A stretch of DNA of 64,000 bases from Microbulbifer sp. A4B17 (GCF_003076275.1 NZ_CP029064.1:1746501-1810500), one strand, 5' to 3'. Positions 37,601-45,805 are shown, counted from the first letter of the stretch. The notes: generated from the letters alone by a model not told the origin. A program made the numbers and translations.

Positions 37601-37902
37601 CTAAGTTTCCTTCAACTATGGCGCCGGGAATGGTTAAACCTGATAGCGATATTGATGGTGAGGTTGTGATTCCATCAACTCCTGAACAGGATGAAAAATT
37701 TCAGCAGTGCATGGTAGATCGAAAAAATAATCCAGGTGTATATGCAATAGTTACTAGGAATTGTACGAGACTTGTGCAGTCCTGTCTGTCCGAGGCTGGA
37801 ATAAAAAATTATAATAATTCTACCCTGCCCAAGCGTTTTTTCTGTTCGATAGCAAAGAAATATGGCTGTGAAGGAGACGCGTGTAATGAGTGTGAGCAAT
37901 AG
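34618..37902 (+). CDS. RHS protein part 3: LamG-like, beta-propeller, TSP3 repeats, RHS core and toxin tip
   Basis: A 1094-residue exported protein; ATG 34663 (MYFLRASILLL) would give a more typical signal peptide. Residues about 40-185 look like a concanavalin/LamG domain. Residues 250-617 hold seven repeats of about 50 residues of the type AVWQDDLDGNGYYNI..R.FDAxG, suggesting a beta-propeller. Residues 618-700 are thrombospondin type 3 calcium repeats (DTDGDGIGN, DDDNDGLPD). Residues 715-785 are Ig-like. From 791 the RHS core follows (SRYNALGQRV, VHYVHNDHLGTPQ, FPGQYYDQESGLHYNYFRDY, GRYLQSDPIGLEGG), ending at DPFGL (964). The last 130 residues are a variable tip with GFGHVGG and NCTRLVQSCL, as in permuted papain-like hydrolases, and six further Cys. 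Confidence 0.83.
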   Translation: MNLVNKKIITFNGLIMYFLRASILLLVSLLSANTLAVTEDYFVGVSITSDDNDALGVMFRYQDSENYYRFYMDSQYSQRRLDKTVNGVTTILDEDSVSYTVGETYEVTITVVDDQISVIVDQEEILQASDSSIAEGGVALYSKGNNKSYFDNLIVIDFYDDDQPIVEYSFESDSILEDLTIVDEGTTSGPSDWDVDDGRLGQTSNIYQANDDLRARGTFAILDATLNSVARNSVAVSITKDLGLGGAAETQLSPAVSGNANGNYILAWEQATAADETGQSNVYYSVYDSSGSPQLTGIKINSDNQFEDSHHTVPQVILHDNDHVTAVWQDDLDGNGYYNIYLRQFDAEGAEKTPAFILHSDVSGQQLNPTIVSNSQGQIAVAWEDDAAGNDQVYYRVFDSSGIPLTDDIQINDLSGTHYHPRLLLADDGSVTAVWQEDSDGNNYFNIRVRGFDATGQEVLAGFTANTTVAGHQYRPGIVTLPSDGFAIAYEDDLDGNGIFDIRVRGFNSDGTERFEDRSLNLFSPINQQDIQLLPTETDGFIGMWVQEKESVNTIVTRFFDDMGNPLSNDTPWSISGAPQSQPSMGLAGTDTLLLGWSEENTDDLNTAVRAVVLNYSLDADFDGVGDSEDAFPNDPNESVDTDGDGIGNVADTDDDNDGLPDTWEIENGLDSLVDDADADADNDGASNAEEYADGTDPQSAIECNRSSCLPAIVTFESESTEIGIGDSTTLHWQVVRADSVSITPIGSVSIEGNTAISPQSTTVYTLTASSDLGEISSTVTVSATDVLSESRYNALGQRVWHKTESETRIFVYGPQGEILAELNESGETIAEYVYLEGQPIAHFTQPSTENAQVHYVHNDHLGTPQILSGSSGEVVWQVESQKPFGESEVNEDVDGDGSAVVFNLRFPGQYYDQESGLHYNYFRDYDTDSGRYLQSDPIGLEGGINTYGYTLQNPIKYIDPFGLDIHISINSNGAQGFGHVGGAANSSQTSGFYPKFPSTMAPGMVKPDSDIDGEVVIPSTPEQDEKFQQCMVDRKNNPGVYAIVTRNCTRLVQSCLSEAGIKNYNNSTLPKRFFCSIAKKYGCEGDACNECEQ

Positions 37903-38263
37903 TCAACTAAAGCTATTCTTGTTTTTACTTGCTTTAGTCTTGCTGAAAGGGCTGTTCTTTGCGGGGTATACCTCGATGGCGACTGCTTTTGTAAGACTGG
38001 TAGTGTTTCCATTTATGGTTGCATATTTTCTCACCGCTTATGCGTTCAAGTATGCTCTGTGGGGCTGGCTTAAAACATATTCCATATTGGTTTTGATTTT
38101 TATTTTTTCAGAATCTATTGATCAGATACTTTACTTCTTGAAAACCGGTGTGAGTGTATTTGAGGATTATGAAAGTGGCTCTGTAAGTATATTTGTCTTG
38201 TTGTGGAGTATGGCGGTCGGTTTTCTTGTTTTGTTATTTAATAAAAGAAGGTTTCTTGATTGA
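37886..38263 (+). CDS. Small membrane protein, candidate immunity protein for RHS tip
   Basis: A 125-residue protein with four predicted membrane helices (about 9-30, 33-55, 58-85 and 105-122) and little else. ATG 37886 follows AAGGAG at 37871-37876 and lies inside the last 17 bases of the RHS part 3 gene, so the two are translationally coupled. The place directly after a polymorphic toxin tip is where cognate immunity genes sit. The assignment to immunity is inferred from position and size; the sequence itself is not recognised. Confidence 0.65.
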   Translation: MSVSNSQLKLFLFLLALVLLKGLFFAGYTSMATAFVRLVVFPFMVAYFLTAYAFKYALWGWLKTYSILVLIFIFSESIDQILYFLKTGVSVFEDYESGSVSIFVLLWSMAVGFLVLLFNKRRFLD

Positions 38264-38879
38264 AGGATAGTTGGGTGTAAATTAATGATTCTATATTCTA
38301 CAAAATGTAGCACTTAGGTCTAGCTGTAAATTTGTGCGCTGCTATTGGTTGAATGCAGTGCACCTTTTTCAGTTGAGTGAAAATTGAGAAGCCCGTGGAG
38401 TAGTGGGTGACATTTCAGAGTATTTGTGTCGATAATCTATTAGTGTTTAATAATTGTATTGGTTATTTGGATGTAGAGTTAAGAAACTTATGGTAAATAT
38501 ATAATGCCTGTATTCGGATATGCTTTGCAATATGTGGAGCGTCTGTGAAACTTGTCATGTATTTCAAGAGACCGTCAAATGACGATTTGGATGGGGTTAA
38601 TAGTTTGCCTAGATACTTGTTCGTTCGGGGATTGACTGATTATTTTCAATGATTGGGAAATTATGTACACCCAATGATCAAAGGGGAGCAATTCTGAAAG
38701 CCCAAAGGTTGGAGAGAGGTTTCAGTTACGCGACAAGCATCAGTTCTGGAGGCTCTTCCTCTCTAATTTAGGAGTGAGGGACGTGAAATGTTCGGAACTT
38801 ATGCTCAGGCTTTGGAAAGCTTTGTTTCTGTGCAAAGAAATCGGAATTTGTAGCATCAAATGTTTGGAGTAGAGTTAAA
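38264..38879. other. Intergenic region, nothing identified
   Basis: 616 bases between the putative immunity gene and the transposase relic. All frames are short and broken. No RNA gene, orphan tip or terminator was recognised. Confidence 0.5.
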
Positions 38880-39301
38880 TTAGCAGGAAGTAGCTGAGAG
38901 GAAGCGCCGGCAGTCGCCTATGCTATGTACCCAGCGTTTATTGAGCTTGCTACAAGCTTGTTGTTCTGCCTCTACTGATCCCACCAATCCTTTAAACCGA
39001 CTTTCAACATTTCGGTTGAGGTATAGCCAGTGCTGGGTGAGATGCCGAGCCGCTCTAGGATAGGGAGCGTGTTTTCGGCAATACAATCTCGTTTTCTCCT
39101 GTCTAAGTGTCGACTACTCCAGTCCACTAACTCCAAGTAGTGATCCGGCAGAAGGGGTAGCCCTTTCGGCATATTCAAATTCTCACCGTCGACAAATGGA
39201 AGTGGATCTTTCGGCTTCTCACCTGAGAATATCTTACGAGTGTGCTGCTGAATCGAAGAGTAATCACTCATTACAGGTAATGCCGTTGCGATTGGTGTCA
39301 A
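38880..39301 (-). pseudogene. C-terminal remnant of a RAYT/IS200-like transposase
   Basis: The frame ending at 38972 reads LPFVDGENLNMPKGLPLLPDH then YLELVDWSSRHLDRRKRD and ILERLGIS, and a second overlapping frame (38880-39086) continues with FKGLVGSVEAEQQAC and RWVHSIGDCRRFL. Together these are the C-terminal end of REP-associated or IS200-like transposases common in marine gammaproteobacteria. The N-terminal HUH and Tyr catalytic domain is missing and a frameshift separates the two pieces, so it is inactive. Confidence 0.65.
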
Positions 39302-39899
39302 CCTAAAAGCAACCAGGCAGGAGTACTAATATGGGATGATAACTTGCTACCTGGTAGCTTCGCACCTCACTTCCTATTCATCATTACAGCAAACTTGCAC
39401 TCCCCCTGCTTTTAACAAAGGAACCCGGCAACGTACACTAAGCTGGTGAGCTATCTAAATCATTGGTAAACTTTTACTTTCTTCTGCTTTCTTCTTCAGC
39501 TAGCTATATGATTTAGAACTTAATTCTTCAACCTTTTCGAAATAGCACAGGGACTATCCAATCTAAACAACAGTTGCTGATTGTTATCTGGGATTTCACA
39601 AGCCAGAGATATAAAAAATATAGGCACGAAAATGATCTTATTGGAATTTATTAAGTTTGTTTTAATGTCAAAGCTGCGTAGAATCGATAGATATTTTTAG
39701 TATTTTGACCGTAATTGAGTGAGCCGAATAAAAAAGGCTTTACAGGCTTGAATGCCTCGGGAGAACCGAGAGTTTTCCAATAGATCCATTCCCTAAAAGG
39801 AGAACGGTAGCGTGACATAAGAGTAAGTAAAAGGCGCTGACCCAAGGTGCTACCAACACCCGGGGTCAGCTAACCAAATTGATAAGTACAGTATCAAGA
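39302..39899. other. Intergenic region before group II intron, with a hairpin
   Basis: No supportable gene is seen; an open minus-strand frame at 39651-39845 has no recognisable product. It contains the inverted repeat at 39836-39870. Confidence 0.45.
39836..39870. repeat. Inverted repeat adjacent to the intron 3' end
   Basis: GCTGACCC (39836-39843) and GGGTCAGC (39863-39870) form a perfect 8-bp stem, with an inner GGTG/CACC pairing. On the minus strand it is followed by GCCTTTTAC, so it could act as a weak terminator. It lies about 30 bases beyond the predicted 3' end of the intron. Confidence 0.6.
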
Positions 39900-39939
39900 G
39901 TCGAGTAGACCAAAGGAACTTCCCCTTCAGCCTCTCACA

Positions 39940-39973
39940 GAACCGTACGTGAACCTCTCAATTCATACGGCTC
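39940..39973 (-). ncRNA. Group II intron domain V
   Basis: A 34-base catalytic hairpin: GAGCCGTA pairs with TACGGTTC across a distal stem-loop, with the catalytic AGC near the 5' end. It sits just downstream of the maturase stop codon, as expected. Confidence 0.85.
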
Positions 39974-39980
39974 TTCGTAT

Positions 39981-41279
39981 TCAGCACATTTTCAATCTTC
40001 CCATTCTCCAGTGTGCAAACAAGCCACGCATTTGTTGACGAACCTTTCCAATAAAGGCCCAACTCTTGAAACAGCTTCGCTTCAGATGCTTAAACTTCTT
40101 CCTGGCCCAACGCATCAGCGTTTGATCAAGATACTTCTGAAGTCGATAAACACCATATTTCCGCCCAAAGTGACCGTAGTAGTTCAGCCATCCTTGTATT
40201 GCGGGATTAAGTGCTTGTGCCATCTCCGACAGTGATCGGTCCACCCAGTTAATCACACGCCACTGCCTAACCTTATCCTTGATCCTCTTGAAAGCTTTAG
40301 GGCTCATTGATGGACCAAAGGCGGTGAAGGTTTGTCCATGGCGATTCTTTGCTTTCCTGGGACCAAATCGATAACCCAGAAAGTCAAAATGGATCACAGG
40401 GTGGTTGTCTTTACGGTTGCTGTTCTTGCAATAAACCTTGCGGGTTTTCTCTGGATGAGCTTCAAGCCCGCAGGAAGTCAGGCGTGCCTTCAGCGCTGCC
40501 AGTAAGCGATCTGCTTCCCGGGGATTGCGACAATGGTAAACCGCATCATCAGCGTAACGCTCAAAAGGAATTTCTTTGTGCGTTCTTACCATCCAGACGT
40601 CCAGCGCGTAGTGCAAAAACAAGTTCGCCAACAGCGGGCTGATTACGCCTCCTTGTGGTGTGCCTTGTGTTCGCTCTTCAAGCTGTCCATCCCGATGTTG
40701 TACAGGAGCCGTCAACCAGCGCTGCACATAGAGTCTGACCCACCGATGATTATTATGTTTATCTAATGCCTTCAGTAGGAGTTCGTGATTAATATTGTCA
40801 AAGAAACCCTTGATGTCTAAATCAACCACCCAGATTCTATCCCAGCATCGTTGTCGAGCTCGGCGCACTGCGTCTATAGCAGACTTACCTGGTCGATAAC
40901 CGTAGGAGTCAGGGTGAAAGACCTTCTCCAGTTCTGGCTCCAGCAGCTGCTTGACCACCATTTGTGCAATGCGATCTTCGATTGTGGGAATACCCAGTGG
41001 TCGCAGGCTGCCATCGAGCTTCGGAATATCCACTCGTTTGACGGCTGATGGAAAATAGCTGCCAGATGACAGTCTATTCCAAAGCTTGAACAGGTTTCTG
41101 GCGAGATTCGATTCGTACTGCTCTATCGTAATCCCGTCAATCCCCGCACCGCCTCCATTGGCCTTGATCTGCTTCCACGCTTCCCAAACCGCCCGTTTGG
41201 GAATATTGAATGGCTTTGCGCTAATCGTTAATTCCTCCCCCTCTGGGTTGATTACACGGTTAGTCGCCGAATACGACAA
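39981..41279 (-). CDS. ltrA: Group II intron reverse transcriptase/maturase
   Basis: A 432-residue intron-encoded protein. The reverse transcriptase domain has the RT0-RT2 region (VDIPKLDGSLRPLGIPTIEDR), VVDLDIKGFFDNINH, TPQGGVISPLLANLFL and the catalytic RYADD box (near residue 243). LEAHPEKTRKV and DFLGYRF follow. The C-terminal GIIM maturase domain is present (WINWVDR-like WRVINWVDRSLSEMA, GWLNYYGHFG). No HNH endonuclease domain follows, so mobility would need target nicking by other means. It appears intact. Confidence 0.95.
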   Translation of the reverse strand: MSYSATNRVINPEGEELTISAKPFNIPKRAVWEAWKQIKANGGGAGIDGITIEQYESNLARNLFKLWNRLSSGSYFPSAVKRVDIPKLDGSLRPLGIPTIEDRIAQMVVKQLLEPELEKVFHPDSYGYRPGKSAIDAVRRARQRCWDRIWVVDLDIKGFFDNINHELLLKALDKHNNHRWVRLYVQRWLTAPVQHRDGQLEERTQGTPQGGVISPLLANLFLHYALDVWMVRTHKEIPFERYADDAVYHCRNPREADRLLAALKARLTSCGLEAHPEKTRKVYCKNSNRKDNHPVIHFDFLGYRFGPRKAKNRHGQTFTAFGPSMSPKAFKRIKDKVRQWRVINWVDRSLSEMAQALNPAIQGWLNYYGHFGRKYGVYRLQKYLDQTLMRWARKKFKHLKRSCFKSWAFIGKVRQQMRGLFAHWRMGRLKMC

Positions 41280-41996
41280 CCCCTTCGCTCCACGACCATT
41301 ACAGTCACTTCACCACTACTACGGGTTGTTCCGCCCCTGTGCCCAGTCTTGGTACTCAACGTCTTGTAGGGCCTCTACTTGACGCTCTTCCTTAACACCT
41401 GGACGACAGGTTCTCCTGTTCCACCCAAAAGCCTGTTGTGTGTTCACGCCGCCTTTATGCCGGATGTCACTTAGTCGGTAAACAGGTAACCTCCAAGCTT
41501 ATCCCCGCACTTAGCCAGTGCACGGGTTTTGACATCATCTTGGTAATCCGCTTTCGACACCTCATCAGCGGTTCATTTGCATTCGTCTCCACACAACGCA
41601 CCTGACGTATCTCGTACGCCTTTTCCCCAAGCGCTTCTAACCAAAGCTCTTTACTCTGGCCACCTTGAGGTGGTTTGTTACCACTTCCTGCAAAGCGATA
41701 ACGGAGGGCCAACCTCCATCTCCTGGACAGCATGTATTTTTTTTTATTTATTAAAAAAAAATTACTCAGGACACACTGGCTATATGGATAATACGCTAGA
41801 AACCCGCTCGTCTTCAATAAAGTGGAGTACATTCAGCAGTTTGGGACCAATTCCCAAGCTCTGGAAGTCTAGCGCCCGCCTTTTCCTCTTCTGTGCCTAC
41901 TGTCCTCGCGCACCACCCCATATTTCCTCCAAGCGTTGAATCACAAGTTCCCCCATCCCGGAAGTGCTCAAACTTTGATTATTGAAGGAAATGAGA

Positions 41997-42176
41997 ATGT
42001 TGGTTTTAAAGCGACGGACAGGTGAGTATCTAAGAATTGGAGCAAATGTCTCAGTCACAGTGCTGGAGGTAAAAGGTAATCAAGTTAAGATAGGCATAAG
42101 CGCACCCAAGTCACTGCCTATCCACCGTGAAGAAGTCTATGTGAGGATCAAAAAGAAACAGAAAGTGGAGGCTTGA
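41997..42176 (+). CDS. csrA: CsrA/RsmA RNA-binding regulator, accessory copy
   Basis: A 59-residue CsrA. ATG 41997 gives the canonical [15 protein letters not shown] start, with GAAGGA at 41984-41989; ATG 41991 is in frame but too close. The second RNA-binding segment [15 protein letters not shown] is intact with the key Arg in HREEVY. Usual CsrA reads MLILTRRxGE, so this one is somewhat diverged. It binds GGA motifs in mRNA leaders. Its place 84 bases from a group II intron, away from alaS or flagellar genes, suggests an accessory rather than the housekeeping copy. Confidence 0.88.
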   Translation: MLVLKRRTGEYLRIGANVSVTVLEVKGNQVKIGISAPKSLPIHREEVYVRIKKKQKVEA

Positions 42177-42432
42177 ATATGTCGTAAGGGGGACAATTCT
42201 GGGGGGCAAGTGATTAAGACGCTAGACTCCAAGCATAAAGTTTCAGCCTTTGGCTGGCAGGTGATATATGCACTCGGGTTCGAGTGTCTCTTTGCTGCCA
42301 AAAGGCTCTTTTGAATATCAAAGCTAGTTAGGTGGCAGAAGGGCTAATTGTTTTCTGTTAGGTGGGCTTTAGAATTCTCCATCTCTTTTGTATTACAAGT
42401 TGAACTAGCAATCCTTGCTAAAAAGCCAGTTT

Positions 42433-42867
42433 TTATTTATGCCCCTTTGAAGATACCTTCCACCTTATATCCGCACATTGATATTTCCGAGCTTCTTTCG
42501 CAATTGCACTCAATAGGGCTTGGGTAATCTCTTCTTTTCGGTTTGTATCGCAATCCCCGATATATAGCTCACTGATAATGGCCCAGGCTGTCTTGTTTTC
42601 GGCCTCTGGAATAATATTAAAGCTGATATATCCCTCAAGATTATGGTCTTGTTCTACAACTAGCACTTGATGCTCTTTCCTCTGAAACAACCTATTTTGC
42701 AACTCAAGTTGGGTAATATGGAAAGAGTCAGTTGAATTATTATACCTGGCTAAGCAGCTCATCATATTGTAGAGATAGAAACAGTCGGTGGGGTGGGCAT
42801 GGCGAACAAACATATCAGTACCATTTAATCGTATTTCTTTGAGTCGGCGTTTGATAGCTTGACACAT
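42433..42867 (-). CDS. GNAT-like acetyltransferase, possibly C-terminally truncated
   Basis: A 144-residue protein. FVRHAHPTDCFYLYNMM at the start and QVLVVEQDHNLEGYISFN, then TAWAIISELYIGD, follow the first half of the GNAT fold, with the strand that should lead to the acetyl-CoA loop. The loop itself is not a clear Q/RxxGxG/A: it reads DTNRKEEITQALLSAI. The protein ends at ADIRWKVSSKGHK, short of the usual final strands. It could be a decayed or non-catalytic family member. Confidence 0.55.
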   Translation of the reverse strand: MCQAIKRRLKEIRLNGTDMFVRHAHPTDCFYLYNMMSCLARYNNSTDSFHITQLELQNRLFQRKEHQVLVVEQDHNLEGYISFNIIPEAENKTAWAIISELYIGDCDTNRKEEITQALLSAIAKEARKYQCADIRWKVSSKGHK

Positions 42868-42912
42868 CCTTATGCCAAGCTATGTCATCCTGTAAGGGGC
42901 TAACAATAGGAG

Positions 42913-43323
42913 TTAAATTGATTTGGCTGTTTCTTGGATGAGGGTAAACCCTTCATCTAACCATCCGGTGATGCCGCCAATCATTTTTTTGACTGGCCTG
43001 TTAAGCGTGGCCAGTCTGATAGCTGCTTTTTCTGTCGCATTACAGTGTGGGCCTGCACAATAGACGACAAATAATGTATCTGAAGGGTATTCACTCAGCC
43101 TGTCTTTATTGATACGGCTGTATGGTAAGGATTCAGCTGTTTGTATATGTCCGTTTTTATAGGCCTCTTCACCTCGCACATCTAAAAGTACGAAATCCTT
43201 GCGATTTTGGCTGATTGCGTGGTGTACATCCCAGCAGTCTGTTTCAAAAGATAGGAGGTTTTGGAAGTGGTTTAGCGCATCTTGGCTGTTGGCAGCGGGC
43301 ACTCTACTTACGGCTGAACTCAT
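42913..43323 (-). CDS. Rhodanese-domain protein
   Basis: A 136-residue single-domain rhodanese. DFVLLDVRGEEAYKNGHI is the family N-terminal motif and the active-site loop is VYCAGPHCNATEKAA, with the persulfide-forming Cys. The final segment MIGGITGWLDEGF is also typical. It likely moves sulfane sulfur in the cytoplasm. It is transcribed away from the FtrA-type regulator gene across a 306-base divergent region, an arrangement seen for this regulator type elsewhere. Confidence 0.88.
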   Translation of the reverse strand: MSSAVSRVPAANSQDALNHFQNLLSFETDCWDVHHAISQNRKDFVLLDVRGEEAYKNGHIQTAESLPYSRINKDRLSEYPSDTLFVVYCAGPHCNATEKAAIRLATLNRPVKKMIGGITGWLDEGFTLIQETAKSI

Positions 43324-43629
43324 AAATTACTCCCGGTGATTTCTCGGTGGTTCGTCAGGTTTCCAAGTGGCGATAGTGTCCCTTTTCGGTTGCTTCCGAG
43401 CGATCTCCCTCTGAGCCAGATAGCATTAATTTTGCGCCAATTCTGCGTGCAAACTTGTGGGTCGGTTTTGGCTAGTGGGGTTCGGCTTTACTTATTTGAG
43501 GATGATGGTGATTTACCGATTAAATAGTGCTTCATAGGTTGAGGGTTTTATTTTCGGCATTGCTTTCAATAACTGCTCAACTGGGTATGCTGGGTTGGAA
43601 TTTATTTAATTAACTGGTTAGGGGTACCT
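43324..43629. other. Divergent intergenic region (rhodanese/FtrA-type regulator)
   Basis: 306 bases that must contain the promoters of both flanking genes. A 63-codon open frame at 43336-43527 has no recognisable product and is probably chance. No operator repeat stood out. Confidence 0.5.
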
Positions 43630-44628
43630 ATGTCGATGTTGGCACAAAAGCCTAATAAGAGTCAGAAAGTGGCTGTTCTCGCCCACCGGCAGGTCTCACT
43701 CTTCGAACTCGGTTGCGCTACCGAACTCTTTTGCCTACCCCGACCTGAACATAGCGAGCTCTACACCGGTGAAATTGTGACTTTCGCTGAGGAAAACCCT
43801 CTGGCGACTGGCGGTCTGGCTCTGGCTTGTCGGCGGGTAGATAGTTTGATGGATTATGATCTGCTGGTGATTCCCTGTTGGTCGACTAATGCTCAATCAC
43901 AAGATGCTTATTTAAAGCGGGTGCATAGGGCGGTGGCTGAGTTTGCCGCTGCCGGCCGCCAGATTCTTACTTTTTGCTCCGGTGCTTTTCTGCCTGCGGA
44001 ATTGGGACTATTTGATGGTCGGCAAGCGACTACCCACTGGTTGTTTGCGGAGCGTTTTCGTGAGCGCTTTCCTGCGGTGGAGTATGTGGGAGACGTTCTC
44101 TACGTGTGGGAGGATGCACTGGCTTGTGCTGCGGGTAGTAGTGCGGCCATCGATCTGGGGATTGAGTTTTTGCGGCGCAACCATGGTTATGAATTGGCCA
44201 ATTCGGTGGCTCGGCGGCTGGTGATGGCTCCCCATAGGCAGGGTGGCCAGGCCCAATATGTGGAGATGCCGGTTGCCAAACGGCCGGATCACTTCTCCGC
44301 CGCGCTGGATTGGGCGATAGGCAACTTAGATGGCGCTATTAAAATTGATGATTTGGCGCAGCGCGCTCATTTATCCCGCCGTAGCTTTGACCGAAAGTTT
44401 CGCCAGTCGATGGGAATTGCTCCCAAGGAGTGGCTGATCCAGCAGCGTTTGCGGGCGGCGCAGAAGGCGCTGGAGTCCGGTAAGGAGTCTGTAGATCGGG
44501 CAGCCCAAATGGCTGGTTTTGAGAGTAGTGCGACCTTGCGCCACCATTTCCGTCGGGCGTTTGGGATTTCACCCAGTGAATATCAGCGCCAATTCCAGGT
44601 TTCCGCCAAAGTGGCGGTTGAGGCTTAA
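43630..44628 (+). CDS. ftrA: FtrA-type AraC-family transcriptional regulator with DJ-1/PfpI domain
   Basis: A 332-residue regulator. Residues 14-195 are a DJ-1/PfpI-like domain (VAVLAHRQVSLFELGCATELF, ILTFCSGAFLPAELGLFDGRQATTHW) with the Cys elbow at FCSGA. Residues about 225-325 hold the two AraC helix-turn-helix motifs (IDDLAQRAHLSRRSFDRKFRQ and VDRAAQMAGFESSATLRHHFRRAFG, then SPSEYQR). FtrA-like proteins activate adjacent genes; the divergent rhodanese gene is the obvious candidate target. The ligand is unknown. Confidence 0.88.
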   Translation: MSMLAQKPNKSQKVAVLAHRQVSLFELGCATELFCLPRPEHSELYTGEIVTFAEENPLATGGLALACRRVDSLMDYDLLVIPCWSTNAQSQDAYLKRVHRAVAEFAAAGRQILTFCSGAFLPAELGLFDGRQATTHWLFAERFRERFPAVEYVGDVLYVWEDALACAAGSSAAIDLGIEFLRRNHGYELANSVARRLVMAPHRQGGQAQYVEMPVAKRPDHFSAALDWAIGNLDGAIKIDDLAQRAHLSRRSFDRKFRQSMGIAPKEWLIQQRLRAAQKALESGKESVDRAAQMAGFESSATLRHHFRRAFGISPSEYQRQFQVSAKVAVEA

Positions 44629-44749
44629 CGTTGGCCGCGTGTTGGTACGACTATGGGGAGTCGGTACCTTTGGTTGATACACCCCTGGGCACTAAAGGGG
44701 TATGATTCGGTCTCTATTGCCTGATGACAGTACAGACTACGAAGGAATT

Positions 44750-45757
44750 ATGACGAAACAGCGCGTATTAACCGGTATTACAACAACCGGTACTCCACAC
44801 CTGGGGAACTATGTGGGTGCAATCCGTCCGGCGATCGCCGCGAGTCAGGATGAAAACAACCAATCGTTCTACTTTCTGGCCGATTACCACGCACTGATTA
44901 AGTGCCAGGACCCGGCACAGGTCCATCAGTCCACCCTGGAGATCGCTGCAACCTGGCTGGCCTTGGGCCTGAATACCGACAATGTGGTGTTCTACCGTCA
45001 GTCCGACGTCCATGAAATTCCTGAATTAACCTGGCTGCTCACCTGTATGACCGGCAAGGGCCTGATGAATCGTGCCCACGCTTATAAAGCTGCGGTAGAT
45101 GCCAACCGCGCCGATGGCGAAGATTCCGATTTTGGCGTCACCATGGGGCTGTATAGCTACCCGATCCTGATGGCCGCGGACATCCTGATGTTCAACGCCA
45201 ATAAGGTGCCGGTGGGTAAAGACCAGGTACAGCATATCGAAATGGCTCGGGATATTGCCCAGCGCTTCAATCACCACTACGGCGAGCACTTCGCTTTACC
45301 AGAAGCGGTAGTTGACGACCACGTAGCTGTGTTGCAAGGCCTGGATGGTCGCAAAATGAGTAAGAGTTACGGCAACACTATTCCGCTGTTCCTTCCTGAG
45401 AAGAAGCTGAAAAAGCACATTAATAAGATCAAAACCAACCTGCTGGAGCCGGGCGAGCCAAAAGATCCGGATACTTCCACTGTATTCCAGGTTTGGCAGG
45501 CATTTGCCAGTGAAGAACAGACTGCAGAAATGCGCAAAGCTTTTGAAGAGGGCATTGCCTGGGGTGAGGCCAAGAAGCAGTTGTTTGAGCTGGTGAACGG
45601 CCAGATCGGTGAAGCTCGCGAGCGCTACAATGAGCTGCTGGCCAACCCGGACAAGATTGAAGCGGAGCTGGAGAAGGGGGCTGTTAAGGCTCGCGCTTAC
45701 TCTGCGCCCTTTATCGAGAAGTTGCGTCATGCGGTTGGTATCCGCAAGATAGGCTAA
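44750..45757 (+). CDS. trpS: Tryptophanyl-tRNA synthetase
   Basis: A 335-residue class I synthetase that charges tRNA-Trp. ATG 44750 gives the usual N terminus ([23 protein letters not shown]), containing the HIGH-equivalent HLGN; the upstream extension to 44702 has no family match. [11 protein letters not shown] is the KMSKS loop. [25 protein letters not shown] and GDxCTSR-region equivalents are intact. A terminator follows, so it ends its transcript. Confidence 0.96.
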   Translation: MTKQRVLTGITTTGTPHLGNYVGAIRPAIAASQDENNQSFYFLADYHALIKCQDPAQVHQSTLEIAATWLALGLNTDNVVFYRQSDVHEIPELTWLLTCMTGKGLMNRAHAYKAAVDANRADGEDSDFGVTMGLYSYPILMAADILMFNANKVPVGKDQVQHIEMARDIAQRFNHHYGEHFALPEAVVDDHVAVLQGLDGRKMSKSYGNTIPLFLPEKKLKKHINKIKTNLLEPGEPKDPDTSTVFQVWQAFASEEQTAEMRKAFEEGIAWGEAKKQLFELVNGQIGEARERYNELLANPDKIEAELEKGAVKARAYSAPFIEKLRHAVGIRKIG

Positions 45758-45775
45758 AGCTTTTCCTGGAAAAGC

Positions 45776-45805
45776 AGGAGGCCATGGAGTATCGGCCTCC
45801 TTTTT
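45776..45805 (+). terminator. Terminator after trpS
   Basis: AGGAGGCC (45776-45783) pairs with GGCCTCCT (45794-45801) and is followed by TTTTT. Confidence 0.9.

Larger units (their letters stand above)
39900..41913 (-). mobile_element. Group II intron, apparently complete
   Basis: On the minus strand the element begins with GTGCG at 41913-41909, matching the group II 5' consensus GUGYG. About 630 bases of structured ribozyme sequence precede the maturase gene. Domain V lies downstream of that gene at 39973-39940 (34 bases, GAGCCGTATGA...TACGGTTC, with the AGC triad). A domain VI hairpin follows (AGGCTGAAGG pairing with CCTTTGGTCT), placing the 3' end near 39900-39905. Exact boundaries are estimates. 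No interrupted gene was recognised in the flanks. Confidence 0.8.

Noticed and set aside
39651-39845. 64-codon minus-strand frame next to the intron
   Set aside because: No recognisable product, ribosome site or partner; it partly overlaps the hairpin at 39836.
39981-41279. Reverse transcriptase as a retron or DGR component
   Set aside because: The GIIM maturase domain, domain V/VI downstream and GUGCG 5' end identify a group II intron. No variable repeat/template repeat pair or retron msr/msd was seen.
43336-43527. 63-codon frame between the rhodanese and regulator genes
   Set aside because: It lies in the shared promoter region, has no convincing ribosome site and no recognisable sequence.
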